Shown here: positions 35,292 through 44,400 of the stretch, in pieces
Position numbering within the stretch: position 1 is the stretch's first letter
Layout of the letters: each line of letters starts with the position of its first letter
NCBI RefSeq assembly: GCF_036492835.1
Contig: NZ_AP025318.1
Coordinates: 62,001-126,000, forward strand
Source of the DNA: Fulvitalea axinellae
GTDB lineage: Bacteria > Bacteroidota > Bacteroidia > Cytophagales > Cyclobacteriaceae
Reading direction: 5' to 3'
DNA: 64,000 nt
Program-made: the position numbers and the translations under genes
Notes under the pieces: generated by a model
The model's input: only the letters and a program-made list of their open reading frames with translations
Told to the model about the DNA's origin: nothing
The model's database searches: none

Positions 35292-35657
35292 GCTGATTTT
35301 TCTAGGGGACGTAAAGATAGTGTAGTTTGTGCGACTTTGGAACAGTATGGAGAATGGGCCAACACACACGCAAAGGCATAATTGAAAATCAGTTCACTAT
35401 AGGTGTTGAAATATGATTTTTTTGATGTTAACAATCTACTGCAAAGGTTTTATTCATAATGACTAAGGGTAAAGGGCGAGTCATACATTATGCTTACGAT
35501 TGTTCCGGAAGCCAATCCAATTGCCATTGATGCGTATTCGGAGGCACTTACTTATAAGAACCTTCGTTAGCCAAGTACGCAAAGGTTTGCGGAAACGATT
35601 TCTGTAATGGAAATCGGACGGAATAGTCAAAATAACATAACCCAAAATATCTTCATT
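35292..35657. other. intergenic region between divergent kinase and PI-PLC genes
   Basis: 366 bp without a recognisable gene. It must hold promoters in both directions; a TATCTTTA sequence on the minus strand near 35315 resembles the -7 box but lacks a clear partner. Confidence 0.3.
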
Positions 35658-36872
35658 ATGAGACAGTTTTACTTTCCGTTGATTGTGGCGGGAACAATGT
35701 TGTTTTCCTGTAGCCATGAATTTGAGGAACCTAGTTTAGCCCAACCGAATCAAAACCAAAACCTGGCACTTTCCGCTTCGCAATGGGAGGGAGAAGTGGC
35801 TGAACCGTTGAAAGTCATTTCTCGTGATGAGCGGACTATTGACAAAATCATGTACCCGACGACCCACAACTCCTTCAATTATAAGGGTAGTCGCTATGAC
35901 CTTGAGAATGTCTATGACAATTTGCCAACACAGTTTGCCAAAGGAATCAGGGCGGTGGAAATCGACATTCACGAAAAGACGATTTATAAGTTTCCGTTTA
36001 CGATTAAAAAGGAAATTGCCGTTTACCACGGCAAAATCACCAACGGCAGTAACGGCAGTGAAATCGCCAGGAAAGTTTTGCAACGGATTACGGATTTTAT
36101 AGAAGCGAATCCGACCGAAATCGTGTTCTTGAAGATCGAGACCACGGTATCAGGGTCGGATATCGATAAAGTGCTTAGAGATTCACATCTTGACCAGCAT
36201 ATCTATAAGCGTACGGCTGACAATCCGTACCCTACGCCCGAAGATGTTATCGCTTCGGGAAAAAGGGTAATTACGACACGTACCATTGAAGGATCCAAGC
36301 TTTATGGCCCGTCGCTTGACCGTAAGACCTTTGGAGGAAAATATAGCGATAATGACGATCACCAACCACAAACCAGCCCTTCAGAAAAGAAATTCTTCTC
36401 GTTGGATTACTATGGGGTAACGAGTATTCTGGGAGCGGGAGACGATGACCGAGCCAGTTACATAATGCATCCGTCACGGATGGGGCCGTTTGTGGAAGAC
36501 GTATGGAAACTGAACGGTAGGAAACCTTGGCGGGTAAATGTCGATTTTCCGAGTATTCATAACGGAAATTACTACCAGGTGATAAAGGACAACAATGCCA
36601 AAGCGATGTTGATGGGCGAAGTGCGGGATACGGACGGGAACTTGTTGCTGAAAAAAGACGGCAGCCTAATCCACTGGACTTGGGACTGCGACTACAATAG
36701 TGAGACTGTCAGAGCCACGACTTCGGCCGAATTTTCATTCCCGATAGAAGATGACGAAACGGTAACGATACATCCGGTCTCCAACGACTATGACTTCGTC
36801 CCTCAGAGTGTTACCGTTACAAGTGACAACGTCTCGGATTTTAAGCAGGTTTTTGTGGCTATCCCAAAATGA
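35658..36872 (+). CDS. phosphatidylinositol-specific phospholipase C-type lipoprotein
   Basis: 404 residues from the ATG at 35658, with a lipoprotein signal (acylated Cys18 in LFSCSH); a longer frame to 35607 is discarded. The X domain of bacterial PI-PLC is visible: His70 in YPTTHNSF, Arg98 and Asp103 in GIRAVEIDIHE, and the second catalytic His124 in VYHGK. The enzyme likely cleaves phosphatidylinositol or GPI-type lipids of eukaryotic hosts or algae by intramolecular transfer; surface exposure is inferred from the lipobox. The last ~100 residues may be a beta-sandwich add-on. Single gene with its own terminator. Confidence 0.9.
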   Translation: MRQFYFPLIVAGTMLFSCSHEFEEPSLAQPNQNQNLALSASQWEGEVAEPLKVISRDERTIDKIMYPTTHNSFNYKGSRYDLENVYDNLPTQFAKGIRAVEIDIHEKTIYKFPFTIKKEIAVYHGKITNGSNGSEIARKVLQRITDFIEANPTEIVFLKIETTVSGSDIDKVLRDSHLDQHIYKRTADNPYPTPEDVIASGKRVITTRTIEGSKLYGPSLDRKTFGGKYSDNDDHQPQTSPSEKKFFSLDYYGVTSILGAGDDDRASYIMHPSRMGPFVEDVWKLNGRKPWRVNVDFPSIHNGNYYQVIKDNNAKAMLMGEVRDTDGNLLLKKDGSLIHWTWDCDYNSETVRATTSAEFSFPIEDDETVTIHPVSNDYDFVPQSVTVTSDNVSDFKQVFVAIPK

Positions 36873-36909
36873 CTTTTTGATGATCTAAAGCTAGAGAGTG
36901 TGTGAACCC

Positions 36910-36955
36910 CTGCCGGAGGTATGTTTTAGAAATGTATTCTCCGGCAGTTTCTTTT
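36910..36955. terminator. terminator after PI-PLC gene
   Basis: 9-bp stem CTGCCGGAG (36910-36918) / CTCCGGCAG (36939-36947) followed by TTTCTTTT. Confidence 0.75.
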
Positions 36956-36959
36956 GGTG

Positions 36960-37280
36960 CTAATATTTCATCCGGAACTTTTTGACCATATTTTCCGAAA
37001 TAGAATCGGCGTATGCGCCATAAGCGGTTACCAGTACGCCTTTTAGCCCGTCTTTTCCTTCGATTCCGTATACTACGCAGTTATCGTCAGTGCTACTCAT
37101 GCCTTCAAAACGATAAGCTTCGACTATTTCGAAATCCTCAGGGTGAAATGCGCTTTCACCTTCCGAGTTTTGGTGTACAACACGGTCGTGTTCGAGCTTC
37201 AAGTCCTTTGTATAGCCTCGCTTTTGTAAATCTTGGAGCGCTTCGGTCAGGGTATCGAAATTGTTCTGTTGCTTGTTCAT
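36960..37280 (-). CDS. small conserved protein of the so-called PRPP synthetase-like family
   Basis: 106 residues from the ATG at 37280 (an upstream frame reaches 37331). Conserved segments FDTLTEALQDLQKRGYTKDLKL, FHPEDFEIVEAYRFEGMSSTDDNCVVYGI and GLKGVLVTAYGAYADSIS match a Bacteroidetes family that databases often label phosphoribosylpyrophosphate synthetase. It is far too short for that enzyme and lacks its PRPP-binding loop, so the name should not be trusted; function unknown. It probably shares a transcript with the EamA gene upstream (59 bp gap). Confidence 0.8.
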   Translation of the reverse strand: MNKQQNNFDTLTEALQDLQKRGYTKDLKLEHDRVVHQNSEGESAFHPEDFEIVEAYRFEGMSSTDDNCVVYGIEGKDGLKGVLVTAYGAYADSISENMVKKFRMKY

Positions 37281-37339
37281 GGTGTTTTTTGAAATAAACA
37301 GATCTTTTACGACTCTGTTTCTATTTAACATAAGGATGT

Positions 37340-38287
37340 TTATCGTTTTGTTTTGGCTAAAGTCTTGGTAGACCGGGCAGAACCTTGTCTAGCCAAATAA
37401 TAAAGTCCGAAAATAATCAGGAAGCCTCCCGGAAAAACTGTAAAGTTCGGCTGTTCCTCGATCAAGAAATATGCGTATATCGTGGCGAAAATAGGTTCGG
37501 AAAGCAAAATGCTTGTGACCATCAATGGCGGAAGCCTAAGCGACGCCATTGAATATCCGATGGTCGGGATGGCTGTACAGATGATTCCGAGACCCACCAA
37601 ATAGGCCAAGTCACGGGCTTCCAACGCCGGTGTTTGCCCTACCATCGGTGAGGCGAACGCAAATGACATAGCCAACAGTCCCAATGCGTTGGTTCCTAGT
37701 GTGATGCTGAATGCGTGTGGAGCGTCCGGCATTCCTTTCAGCGACTGATTCCATAAAGTATAGACGGCCAGTAGTACAGCCACAGTAAGTGCGCTAAAAT
37801 TGCCTATAATATGATGATTAGGTGATTCCATCAGTTTGATGAATTGTGGGGCGATTACGATAATTATGCCCGTTACGGCCATCAGTATGGCCTTGTATTC
37901 ATAAGCGAACAGGCGCTGACGACGGAGTTTTTTGATCAGGATAACGAACAGTGGCGAACAGGTCATAAGTAAGACAGTCTCGCTGACTGGCGCATGCAAA
38001 AACGAAAATGTAGCCAAAGCGTAACAGAAAAAAAACACGATACTCAGCCCCCAAGTACTGGGTTTGAGTAAGTGGCCGAGAAAAGTTTTTCGCTTTTTTT
38101 GGAACAAAATCAAGGGGAAAATCAGTAGCGCTCCCAATGAGAGCCGGAAAGCTATAAGCGTCAGGATAGGCATTCCTGCCAGATATTTTACAAATATCCC
38201 GGACATCCCCCAGGTCATAGTCGTCATAAATGCGATCAACAATCCCGACTTGTCTATTTTTCCGCTGTCCACTCGTAGCTTACTCAT
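37340..38287 (-). CDS. EamA/DMT-family transporter
   Basis: 315-residue integral membrane protein with about ten transmembrane segments in two EamA repeats, first repeat starting MTTMTWGMSGIFVKYLAG and second around NHHIIGNFSALTVAVLLAVY. Drug/metabolite transporter superfamily; the substrate is unknown and usually a metabolite exporter. The start lies 236 bp from the divergent GH172 gene. Confidence 0.92.
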   Translation of the reverse strand: MSKLRVDSGKIDKSGLLIAFMTTMTWGMSGIFVKYLAGMPILTLIAFRLSLGALLIFPLILFQKKRKTFLGHLLKPSTWGLSIVFFFCYALATFSFLHAPVSETVLLMTCSPLFVILIKKLRRQRLFAYEYKAILMAVTGIIIVIAPQFIKLMESPNHHIIGNFSALTVAVLLAVYTLWNQSLKGMPDAPHAFSITLGTNALGLLAMSFAFASPMVGQTPALEARDLAYLVGLGIICTAIPTIGYSMASLRLPPLMVTSILLSEPIFATIYAYFLIEEQPNFTVFPGGFLIIFGLYYLARQGSARSTKTLAKTKR

Positions 38288-38431
38288 TTTCCCTTACCCA
38301 ATACCTTTAAGGCAGACACCATAGCCGACATTTTGTTTTGACTTTTGGACGTGGCTTTTTATCTGGAGCGCCTTTCTCATATACGTGAATTGTTCTATAA
38401 GTTTATATTTTCATAAAATCCAAAAAGCATC

Positions 38432-38461
38432 TTGGTTTAACACTAAAAAGATTTAGCTTTG
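38432..38461 (+). promoter_or_regulatory. putative promoter of the GH172 gene
   Basis: TAGCTTTG at 38454-38461 fits the Bacteroidetes TAnnTTTG -7 box, with a TTG at 38432-38434 19 bp upstream. Transcription would start near 38468, downstream of the first GTG of the reading frame (38461), which supports the start at 38524. Confidence 0.55.
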
Positions 38462-38523
38462 TGAAGAACAACTTTTTGAAATTGATATCGCGTCAGTTTT
38501 GTTTGAACCTATTTCGTATTAAA

Positions 38524-39675
38524 ATGAGAAATTTACTGTTTAGTCTGTTGGTGTTGCTGGCCTCAGCACCGGCTTTCGCGCAAAAGTTTAACTCACTGGA
38601 GACGAACTTACACAACCTTTACAGAGTCTCAGACGCAAAAAGCCGTTCGATAACCCCCGAAAACCGCACAGGGGACAAAGGCAAAGGCGCTATGACTCCG
38701 GCAAAAGAAGGAACCGCTGCCCATGCGGCCCGTGATTTGGGTGATGGATGGAAAACAAATCCGTACATTAACATCCAGCCCGGACAGACGGAAGTGTTGG
38801 CCGAAATCGAAGGTCCTGGCGCGATCAAGCACATTTGGATGACCCCAACCGGACAGCGTCGCTTTAGCATTATCCGTATCTATTGGGACGATGAAAAAGA
38901 GCCTTCTGTTGAAGCTCCCGTGGGTGATTTCTTCGCCAACGGTTGGGGAAGATTCGCTCAAGTGTCCTCAGCTCCCGTTACCGTAAATCCGGGTAGTGCC
39001 TATAACTGCTACTGGGTGATGCCTTTCCGCAGAAAGTGCAAAATCACGATGACTAATATCGACACGCGCGCAATGCGTCTGTACTATCAGGTGGATTATG
39101 AACTGACCGAAGTGCCGGAAGACGCCGCGTATTTCCATGCCCAGTTCCGTCGTGTGAATCCGCTTCCGTACAAAGAGGTTTACACTATTTTGGACGGTAT
39201 CAAAGGCAAAGGGCATTACGTAGGGACATATATGTGCTGGGGCGTCAACAACAACGGTTGGTGGGGCGAAGGCGAAGTGAAGTTTTACCTTGACGGTGAC
39301 AAAAAATACCCGACAATTTGCGGTACAGGTACAGAGGACTACTTCTGCGGTTCATACAATTTCGAGGTGAAAGACGATGACAAACCGCACGGTTACAGAG
39401 AGTTTACTACGCCGTATGCCGGCATGCCACAAGTAATACGTCCCGATGGATTATACAACGCGAACATGCGTTTTGGACTTTACCGTTGGCACATTATCGA
39501 TCCTGTCCGTTTCGAAAAGGATTTGAAGGTAACGGTTCAAGCCCTTGGTTGGAGAAGTGGCGGACGCTACTTGCCTTTGCAAGATGACATTTCTTCCGTG
39601 GCTTTCTGGTATCAGTTGGAACCGCATAAGAAGTTCCCGAAATTGCCTTCTAAAGATTATTTGGAAGTACGATAG
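38524..39675 (+). CDS. GH172 (DUF2961) family glycoside hydrolase, secreted
   Basis: 383 residues from the ATG at 38524, opening with a signal peptide (MRNLLFSLLVLLASAPAFAQ). DUF2961/GH172 motifs: GPGAIKHIWMTPT, a jelly-roll region through RIYWDDEKEPSVEAPVGDFF, and GTGTEDYFCGSYNF, where the Glu is a candidate catalytic residue. Characterised GH172 enzymes act on fructofuranose or arabinofuranose linkages, so an arabino- or fructo-glycan is the likely class of substrate. Monocistronic, with promoter and terminator. Confidence 0.9.
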   Translation: MRNLLFSLLVLLASAPAFAQKFNSLETNLHNLYRVSDAKSRSITPENRTGDKGKGAMTPAKEGTAAHAARDLGDGWKTNPYINIQPGQTEVLAEIEGPGAIKHIWMTPTGQRRFSIIRIYWDDEKEPSVEAPVGDFFANGWGRFAQVSSAPVTVNPGSAYNCYWVMPFRRKCKITMTNIDTRAMRLYYQVDYELTEVPEDAAYFHAQFRRVNPLPYKEVYTILDGIKGKGHYVGTYMCWGVNNNGWWGEGEVKFYLDGDKKYPTICGTGTEDYFCGSYNFEVKDDDKPHGYREFTTPYAGMPQVIRPDGLYNANMRFGLYRWHIIDPVRFEKDLKVTVQALGWRSGGRYLPLQDDISSVAFWYQLEPHKKFPKLPSKDYLEVR

Positions 39676-39687
39676 TTTGAATAAAAA

Positions 39688-39720
39688 AATCCCCGGAACA
39701 AGCGCTTGCTCCGGGGATTT
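39688..39720. terminator. terminator between convergent genes
   Basis: 11-bp perfect stem AAATCCCCGGA / TCCGGGGATTT with a palindromic loop, between the GH172 gene and the minus-strand ECF operon; usable from both sides. Confidence 0.85.
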
Positions 39721-39733
39721 CCATTTACACTTA

Positions 39734-40447
39734 TCAAATTGGGTCATCCGCTTTCGGTATTTCAACACCTTCTTTAAGCGTGATAATAATTTGGCTTTGC
39801 TTGCCTTTTTTCCCTTTAATCACGCTGACGGTTTTTATGTCTTCCGGATCGATTTTTTCCATAACGACTTTCTTCACCCCTTTTCCATTTATAATAATTT
39901 TCGGTTCGGGGGTGTCCCATCTTTTCGCATTTGAACGAATAACAATTTCCTTTTTGTCATCCGGAAAAGCCACTGCCTCTATGGTCTTTACCACCTTGTT
40001 TACGGGAAGGCGAATATCGGTTTGGGCGTTTGCGGGATATACATCGTATGTTATCGCCTCCAAAAGATCAGGACCTAATTCGAAATAATAAAAACGCTTG
40101 GTCTTTCCTTCCGATTGGCATAATGCCAATTTTGTGAATGTGCCCGTTATGTAAAGTTTGACATCGCTTTTTTCCGAGGCGTTTTTCATGCTACGAATCG
40201 CTGCCTCTATTTTCGCGATATTCGAAAGCCGAAACTTACGCCTTTTGCCCTCGATATTCATGACATATCTAATACCGTCGGGGTGATGGGAAAACACGAA
40301 GACGTTTGGTTTGGTGTCGTCGTTTAGAAACGTGTTTATAAACTGTTCGTATTTTTCCTTAGGCGCCTGATTCTTGGTAAAGATTTGTCCGTATGATGTC
40401 GTCAGGCCGACCAGGAATCCGATTATTAATAACGATACATTTTTCAT
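39734..40447 (-). CDS. secreted protein with a TonB-plug-like C-terminal end, ECF operon
   Basis: 237 residues with a signal peptide ending near GLTTSYG. The middle is unrecognised; the C-terminal 70 residues (EPKIIINGKGVKKVVMEKIDPEDIKTVSVIKG) echo the plug motif of TonB receptors (IIDGK ... idP.dIesIsVlKd) without a barrel. It follows the ECF sigma and anti-sigma genes on the minus strand and is probably the third gene of that operon, perhaps a sensing or effector partner. Function unknown. Confidence 0.75.
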   Translation of the reverse strand: MKNVSLLIIGFLVGLTTSYGQIFTKNQAPKEKYEQFINTFLNDDTKPNVFVFSHHPDGIRYVMNIEGKRRKFRLSNIAKIEAAIRSMKNASEKSDVKLYITGTFTKLALCQSEGKTKRFYYFELGPDLLEAITYDVYPANAQTDIRLPVNKVVKTIEAVAFPDDKKEIVIRSNAKRWDTPEPKIIINGKGVKKVVMEKIDPEDIKTVSVIKGKKGKQSQIIITLKEGVEIPKADDPI

Positions 40448-40495
40448 TTTCTTCTGCTCTTTTTGTGAAACTGACGATGACGAAAAAGAGTGGAC

Positions 40496-40894
40496 TTAAC
40501 GGATTACGATCTGGAACTCGTCATCCTGATACAAGACTGTTTCCCCGTGCTTTTCCAACGCTTTTACCAACATTGGGTCCATGCCCGAAAGCTCAGGTTG
40601 TTCTTTTGGATAAAAAACAGAAAAGGCAATCACCAATGAAGCGGCTACCGTAGCCGAAACCCAAGTCCAATGAATAACGGGGCGTTTACTTTTGGCCGTT
40701 TCGATAGCCTTAATCGCTATGGACTCGGCTTTCGGATCTTCGATTCGTTGAGTTTCTTCGAAAAAAGCCAGAGCCTGATCCAAAGAGCTGTCACCGCTCC
40801 CGTTTCTGTTTAAGGATTCTTCCTCGGCCCTACTGGTTTCACCCGAAAGGAATTTCTCTAGCAATTCGTCTTGCTTTTTTTTAAATGACTTCAT
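40496..40894 (-). CDS. putative anti-sigma factor
   Basis: 132 residues from the ATG at 40894, which overlaps the ECF sigma gene by 14 bp, so translation is probably coupled. Cytoplasmic N-terminus rich in charged residues, one membrane helix (WTWVSATVAASLVIAFSVFY, about 75-94), and a short periplasmic tail. This layout next to an ECF sigma factor marks it as the likely anti-sigma protein; no zinc-binding or FecR motif is visible, so the assignment rests mostly on context. Confidence 0.75.
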   Translation of the reverse strand: MKSFKKKQDELLEKFLSGETSRAEEESLNRNGSGDSSLDQALAFFEETQRIEDPKAESIAIKAIETAKSKRPVIHWTWVSATVAASLVIAFSVFYPKEQPELSGMDPMLVKALEKHGETVLYQDDEFQIVIR

Positions 40895-41387
40895 GGCTAT
40901 GGATTTTTTCGAGTTCTTCCCTGATTTTCTTTCTGGCCCTTGACACAACGACGCGGATATGTTCCGTATTGAGCCCTGTCACCTCGGCAATCTCCTTGTT
41001 CTCTAACCCGTCGAAGCTTTTGAGGTGCATTACCTCCGCCTGTTGAGGAGGAAGCATGGCAAATACATCGGCAATAATACGCTCCGTTTCGTTGAAATAA
41101 ACTGTGTTCTCAGTGTCTTTGGCTTGAAAAGGGATATCGGGCCCATGTTCCCTAACGAAGTTTGTCCGGCGTATTTGGTTAAGGCAAATATTTCGGGCCA
41201 TTCTGAAGCTGTAAGCGTCAAGGTTTTCGATTTTGGATAACGTATTTTTCGATCCCCAAAGTTTCATATAAACCTCCTGCAACACATCTTCAGCGTCAGG
41301 GCCATGAATAAAGCGCCGGATATACCGTAATAGTTTTCCGGAAAGGGCTATCAACTGTTTTTCAAGTCTTTTCTCTTTCGTCATCAT
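40881..41387 (-). CDS. ECF-type RNA polymerase sigma factor
   Basis: 168 residues from the ATG at 41387 (MMTKEKR; a longer frame starts at 41420). Sigma region 2 is visible as GPDAEDVLQEVYMKLWGSKN with AYSFRMARNICLNQIRR, and region 4 as LPPQQAEVMHLKSFDGLENKEIAEVTGLN-EHIRVVVSRARKKIR. First gene of an operon with the putative anti-sigma gene (overlapping) and the secreted protein. The stimulus is unknown. Confidence 0.93.
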   Translation of the reverse strand: MMTKEKRLEKQLIALSGKLLRYIRRFIHGPDAEDVLQEVYMKLWGSKNTLSKIENLDAYSFRMARNICLNQIRRTNFVREHGPDIPFQAKDTENTVYFNETERIIADVFAMLPPQQAEVMHLKSFDGLENKEIAEVTGLNTEHIRVVVSRARKKIREELEKIHSHEVI

Positions 41388-41478
41388 TCTTATGACAATC
41401 GGAGCGTGAAAACGTAACATCCCTTTTCGGAACCCATTCCGAAACTGAGATAAATATCGGAACGGAAGGTTTTGGAAT

Positions 41479-44400
41479 TTACCCGAACAGAGAATCTATA
41501 TCGCTAGGTTTAAGCTGCTTGAGAAAGCTGCTTTCGGTGTGAATTACATCCGAAGCCAATGATTTCTTTTTTTCCTGAAGCTCAAGAATCTTTTCCTCAA
41601 CAGTATCTCTGCATATTAATTTATAAGCGAAAACGGATTGCTCCTGCCCTATTCTGTGCGCACGGTCAATCGCTTGTTGTTCGGCGGCGGGATTCCACCA
41701 TGGATCTATCAAGAATACGTAACTGGCTTCGGTCAGATTCAATCCGAAACCGCCGGCTTTAAGGCTAATCAGGAATACTTTTTTATTAACATCCGCTTTG
41801 AACGAATCGACAACCCGTTCTCTGTTTTGCGTGGATCCGGAAAGATAAGAATAACCGATTCCCTCTTCTTCCAACCGGGCTTTTACAAGATCAAGCATCG
41901 AAGTGAAAAACGAAAACACAAGCGCCTTGTGCCCTTCTTCGGCTATCGGTTTAATTTTTTCGAATAAGGCCTCCATTTTAATGGATTGATCCGTATAAAC
42001 CTGACCTTCCTGCGACACCAAAGCCGGGGAATCACAAACCTGGCGGAGCTTGAGCAAACCTTCCAAAATATGGATATTAGCCCCTTGCATACCTGACAAA
42101 GCTATTTCCTCTTTGATTTTATTACGGTAAAGGTCTTTGTAATAATCATAAACCCGACGTTGGTCCGGAGACATTTCGCAATATTCCACAATCTCCGTTT
42201 TCTCGGGCAGTTCTTTAAGAACCTGATTCTTTTTCCTATTCAGAATAAAAGGATAAACGAGTTTTCTCAATTCGTTTACCGCCCGAATATCTTTATCCTT
42301 ATCGATTCTGTTTGCGTATTCCCGCCTAAAAAAATCTAAACTGCCAAGCATTCCTGGATTAAGAAAATCGAATTGGGCGAATAGATCGAAAGTATTGTTT
42401 TCGATGGGTGTACCGGTCATAATCAGCCTATTATCCGCTGTAAGTGTACGTACCGCTTTGCTCGATTGTGTCAGTGGATTTTTTACCGCTTGGGATTCGT
42501 CGAGAACTACATAGCCGAATCTGAATCGACGTAAGAAATCGATATCTGAAATTACGATTCGATAAGTGGTGATAACCAAATCATAATTATCAAAGGTTTT
42601 CGCATTACGTGCGCGAAGCGTATCAGAATGGTCAAGATAAGTAAGGTCCGGGCAGAACTTTTCGATTTCACGAACCCAGTTAAAAACCAATGACCTCGGC
42701 ACTACGATAAGGTGTGTCTGACGGGCTTCGTCTTCTTCAGCTCGATTTTGTATATTTTGAAGAAAAGCCAAAACCTGAAGTGTTTTACCCAAGCCCATAT
42801 CATCGGCCAAGCAACCGCCCCAACCGAAATCGTCGAGGAAATTCAGCCAGTTATAGCCCGCTTTCTGATAATCACGCAGATCGGCCTTGACATTATGCGG
42901 AATAGCCACATCCTTTATCGATTCAAACTCTCTGAGCCTAGCTCTCTTTTCCGCTAATTCGGCGAAAGCCTCTTCGCCAGCCAAATCTTCCTCTATATTA
43001 TCAAGCAGTCCGATTTGTGTGGAAGAAAGGCGCAGATCGTTATCTTTTACCTTGCCGAGCTTCAGCATACCGCTATACCGCTCAAGCCACTCTTCCGGTA
43101 AAATACCGATGGTACCGTCACCAAGACGTACGTATTGCTGACCGTTCAAAACCGCTTTCCGGATATCGGCGAGTTTGACCATTTGTCCGCCAAACTCCAC
43201 ATCCATTTTTACCCCAAACCAATCGATCCCGCTACTGGCGCTAAGCCTGACATTCGGACGGTTAGGGTTATATCTGAATTTTTTGAGTTCTTTAAATCCT
43301 AATACTTCGATATTCTTTTCCTTGAGTTCCTGAAAGAACCCGAAGAACCAATCGTTTTGCAAAACTTTATCGAACGAAAGGGAAAAGAACATTCCGTAAG
43401 CCTGATTCGGAAAATCGGGATGAAGTGATTCTACAAAACGACGAAAATCACCTTCGGCCTCGATATTGCGCTCAACGACATATGTGAAATCCCCGCGAAG
43501 TGAGCGGAACACCCCGCCTCCATCCATCTCGACTTCATGTTGCCAGTCGTCGGCCAATTGATAATTGAAAACAGGCTGTACCACCAAATGCTCGCCTATT
43601 TCTTTAAGCGCTATACGACCTTGTGGTGGCGCCGCCTGAATACGTTCCATTGGGACATCTATTCCCGTCATTTCTACATGGAAATGTTCGATCAACGGTA
43701 ATACAAATTGCTGAACGAAAACGCCTTCATCGCGAGCGTCGAGATTATAGGTTTCAATACTGTTAAAAAGCTTTGTTAGAATTTTAGCGTCTTTGGAATC
43801 AAGCAGATAGAGCGTGTCTTCATGTTTTACGACCCCGTAAGAAAGAAGCATATTTTCAGCATTATAAGGAATCAAGTTATCCCGAAGGAGTAATGATGCG
43901 CTGAACGAAATTCGTTTTCCTTCTTCGTTCTTACTCAAATGGAAAACGAGTTCAGGAGCTCTGGGAGCCAAAATCACTTTATCCATATTTTGCAAAGAAG
44001 GGGACTCCCCTATCTTTCCATTTAGGAAGAAATGCTCAGTATCCAGCATTTCCGATCGGAGTTTGCGCAGGCTGTCAAGCATTAAAGTCCCAAATTCGGG
44101 ATCAGGAAACGCTCCGGGATTTCGGCCTGTAGCAGCGGCATACTCGCTCTCGTCCATATTCCAAATTCCAACGAAGAGTTCCCGCTTGCCCAGACGGTCG
44201 GCCAATGAGAAAATCTCTTCTTCGGCGCATTCCCGAAACGGCGTGCCCAAAGTTCCGTTTTTCTTGATTTTACCCCTTAAAGGAGACAGATGCGGGTATT
44301 TATCCTTTCGCCAAAGCACACCTAAGCCATATTCCGGTTGGCTGATTTTTCCCATCGTCTTGAGCACATCCTCGGTATCTTGCCAAGGAATCGCATCTCT

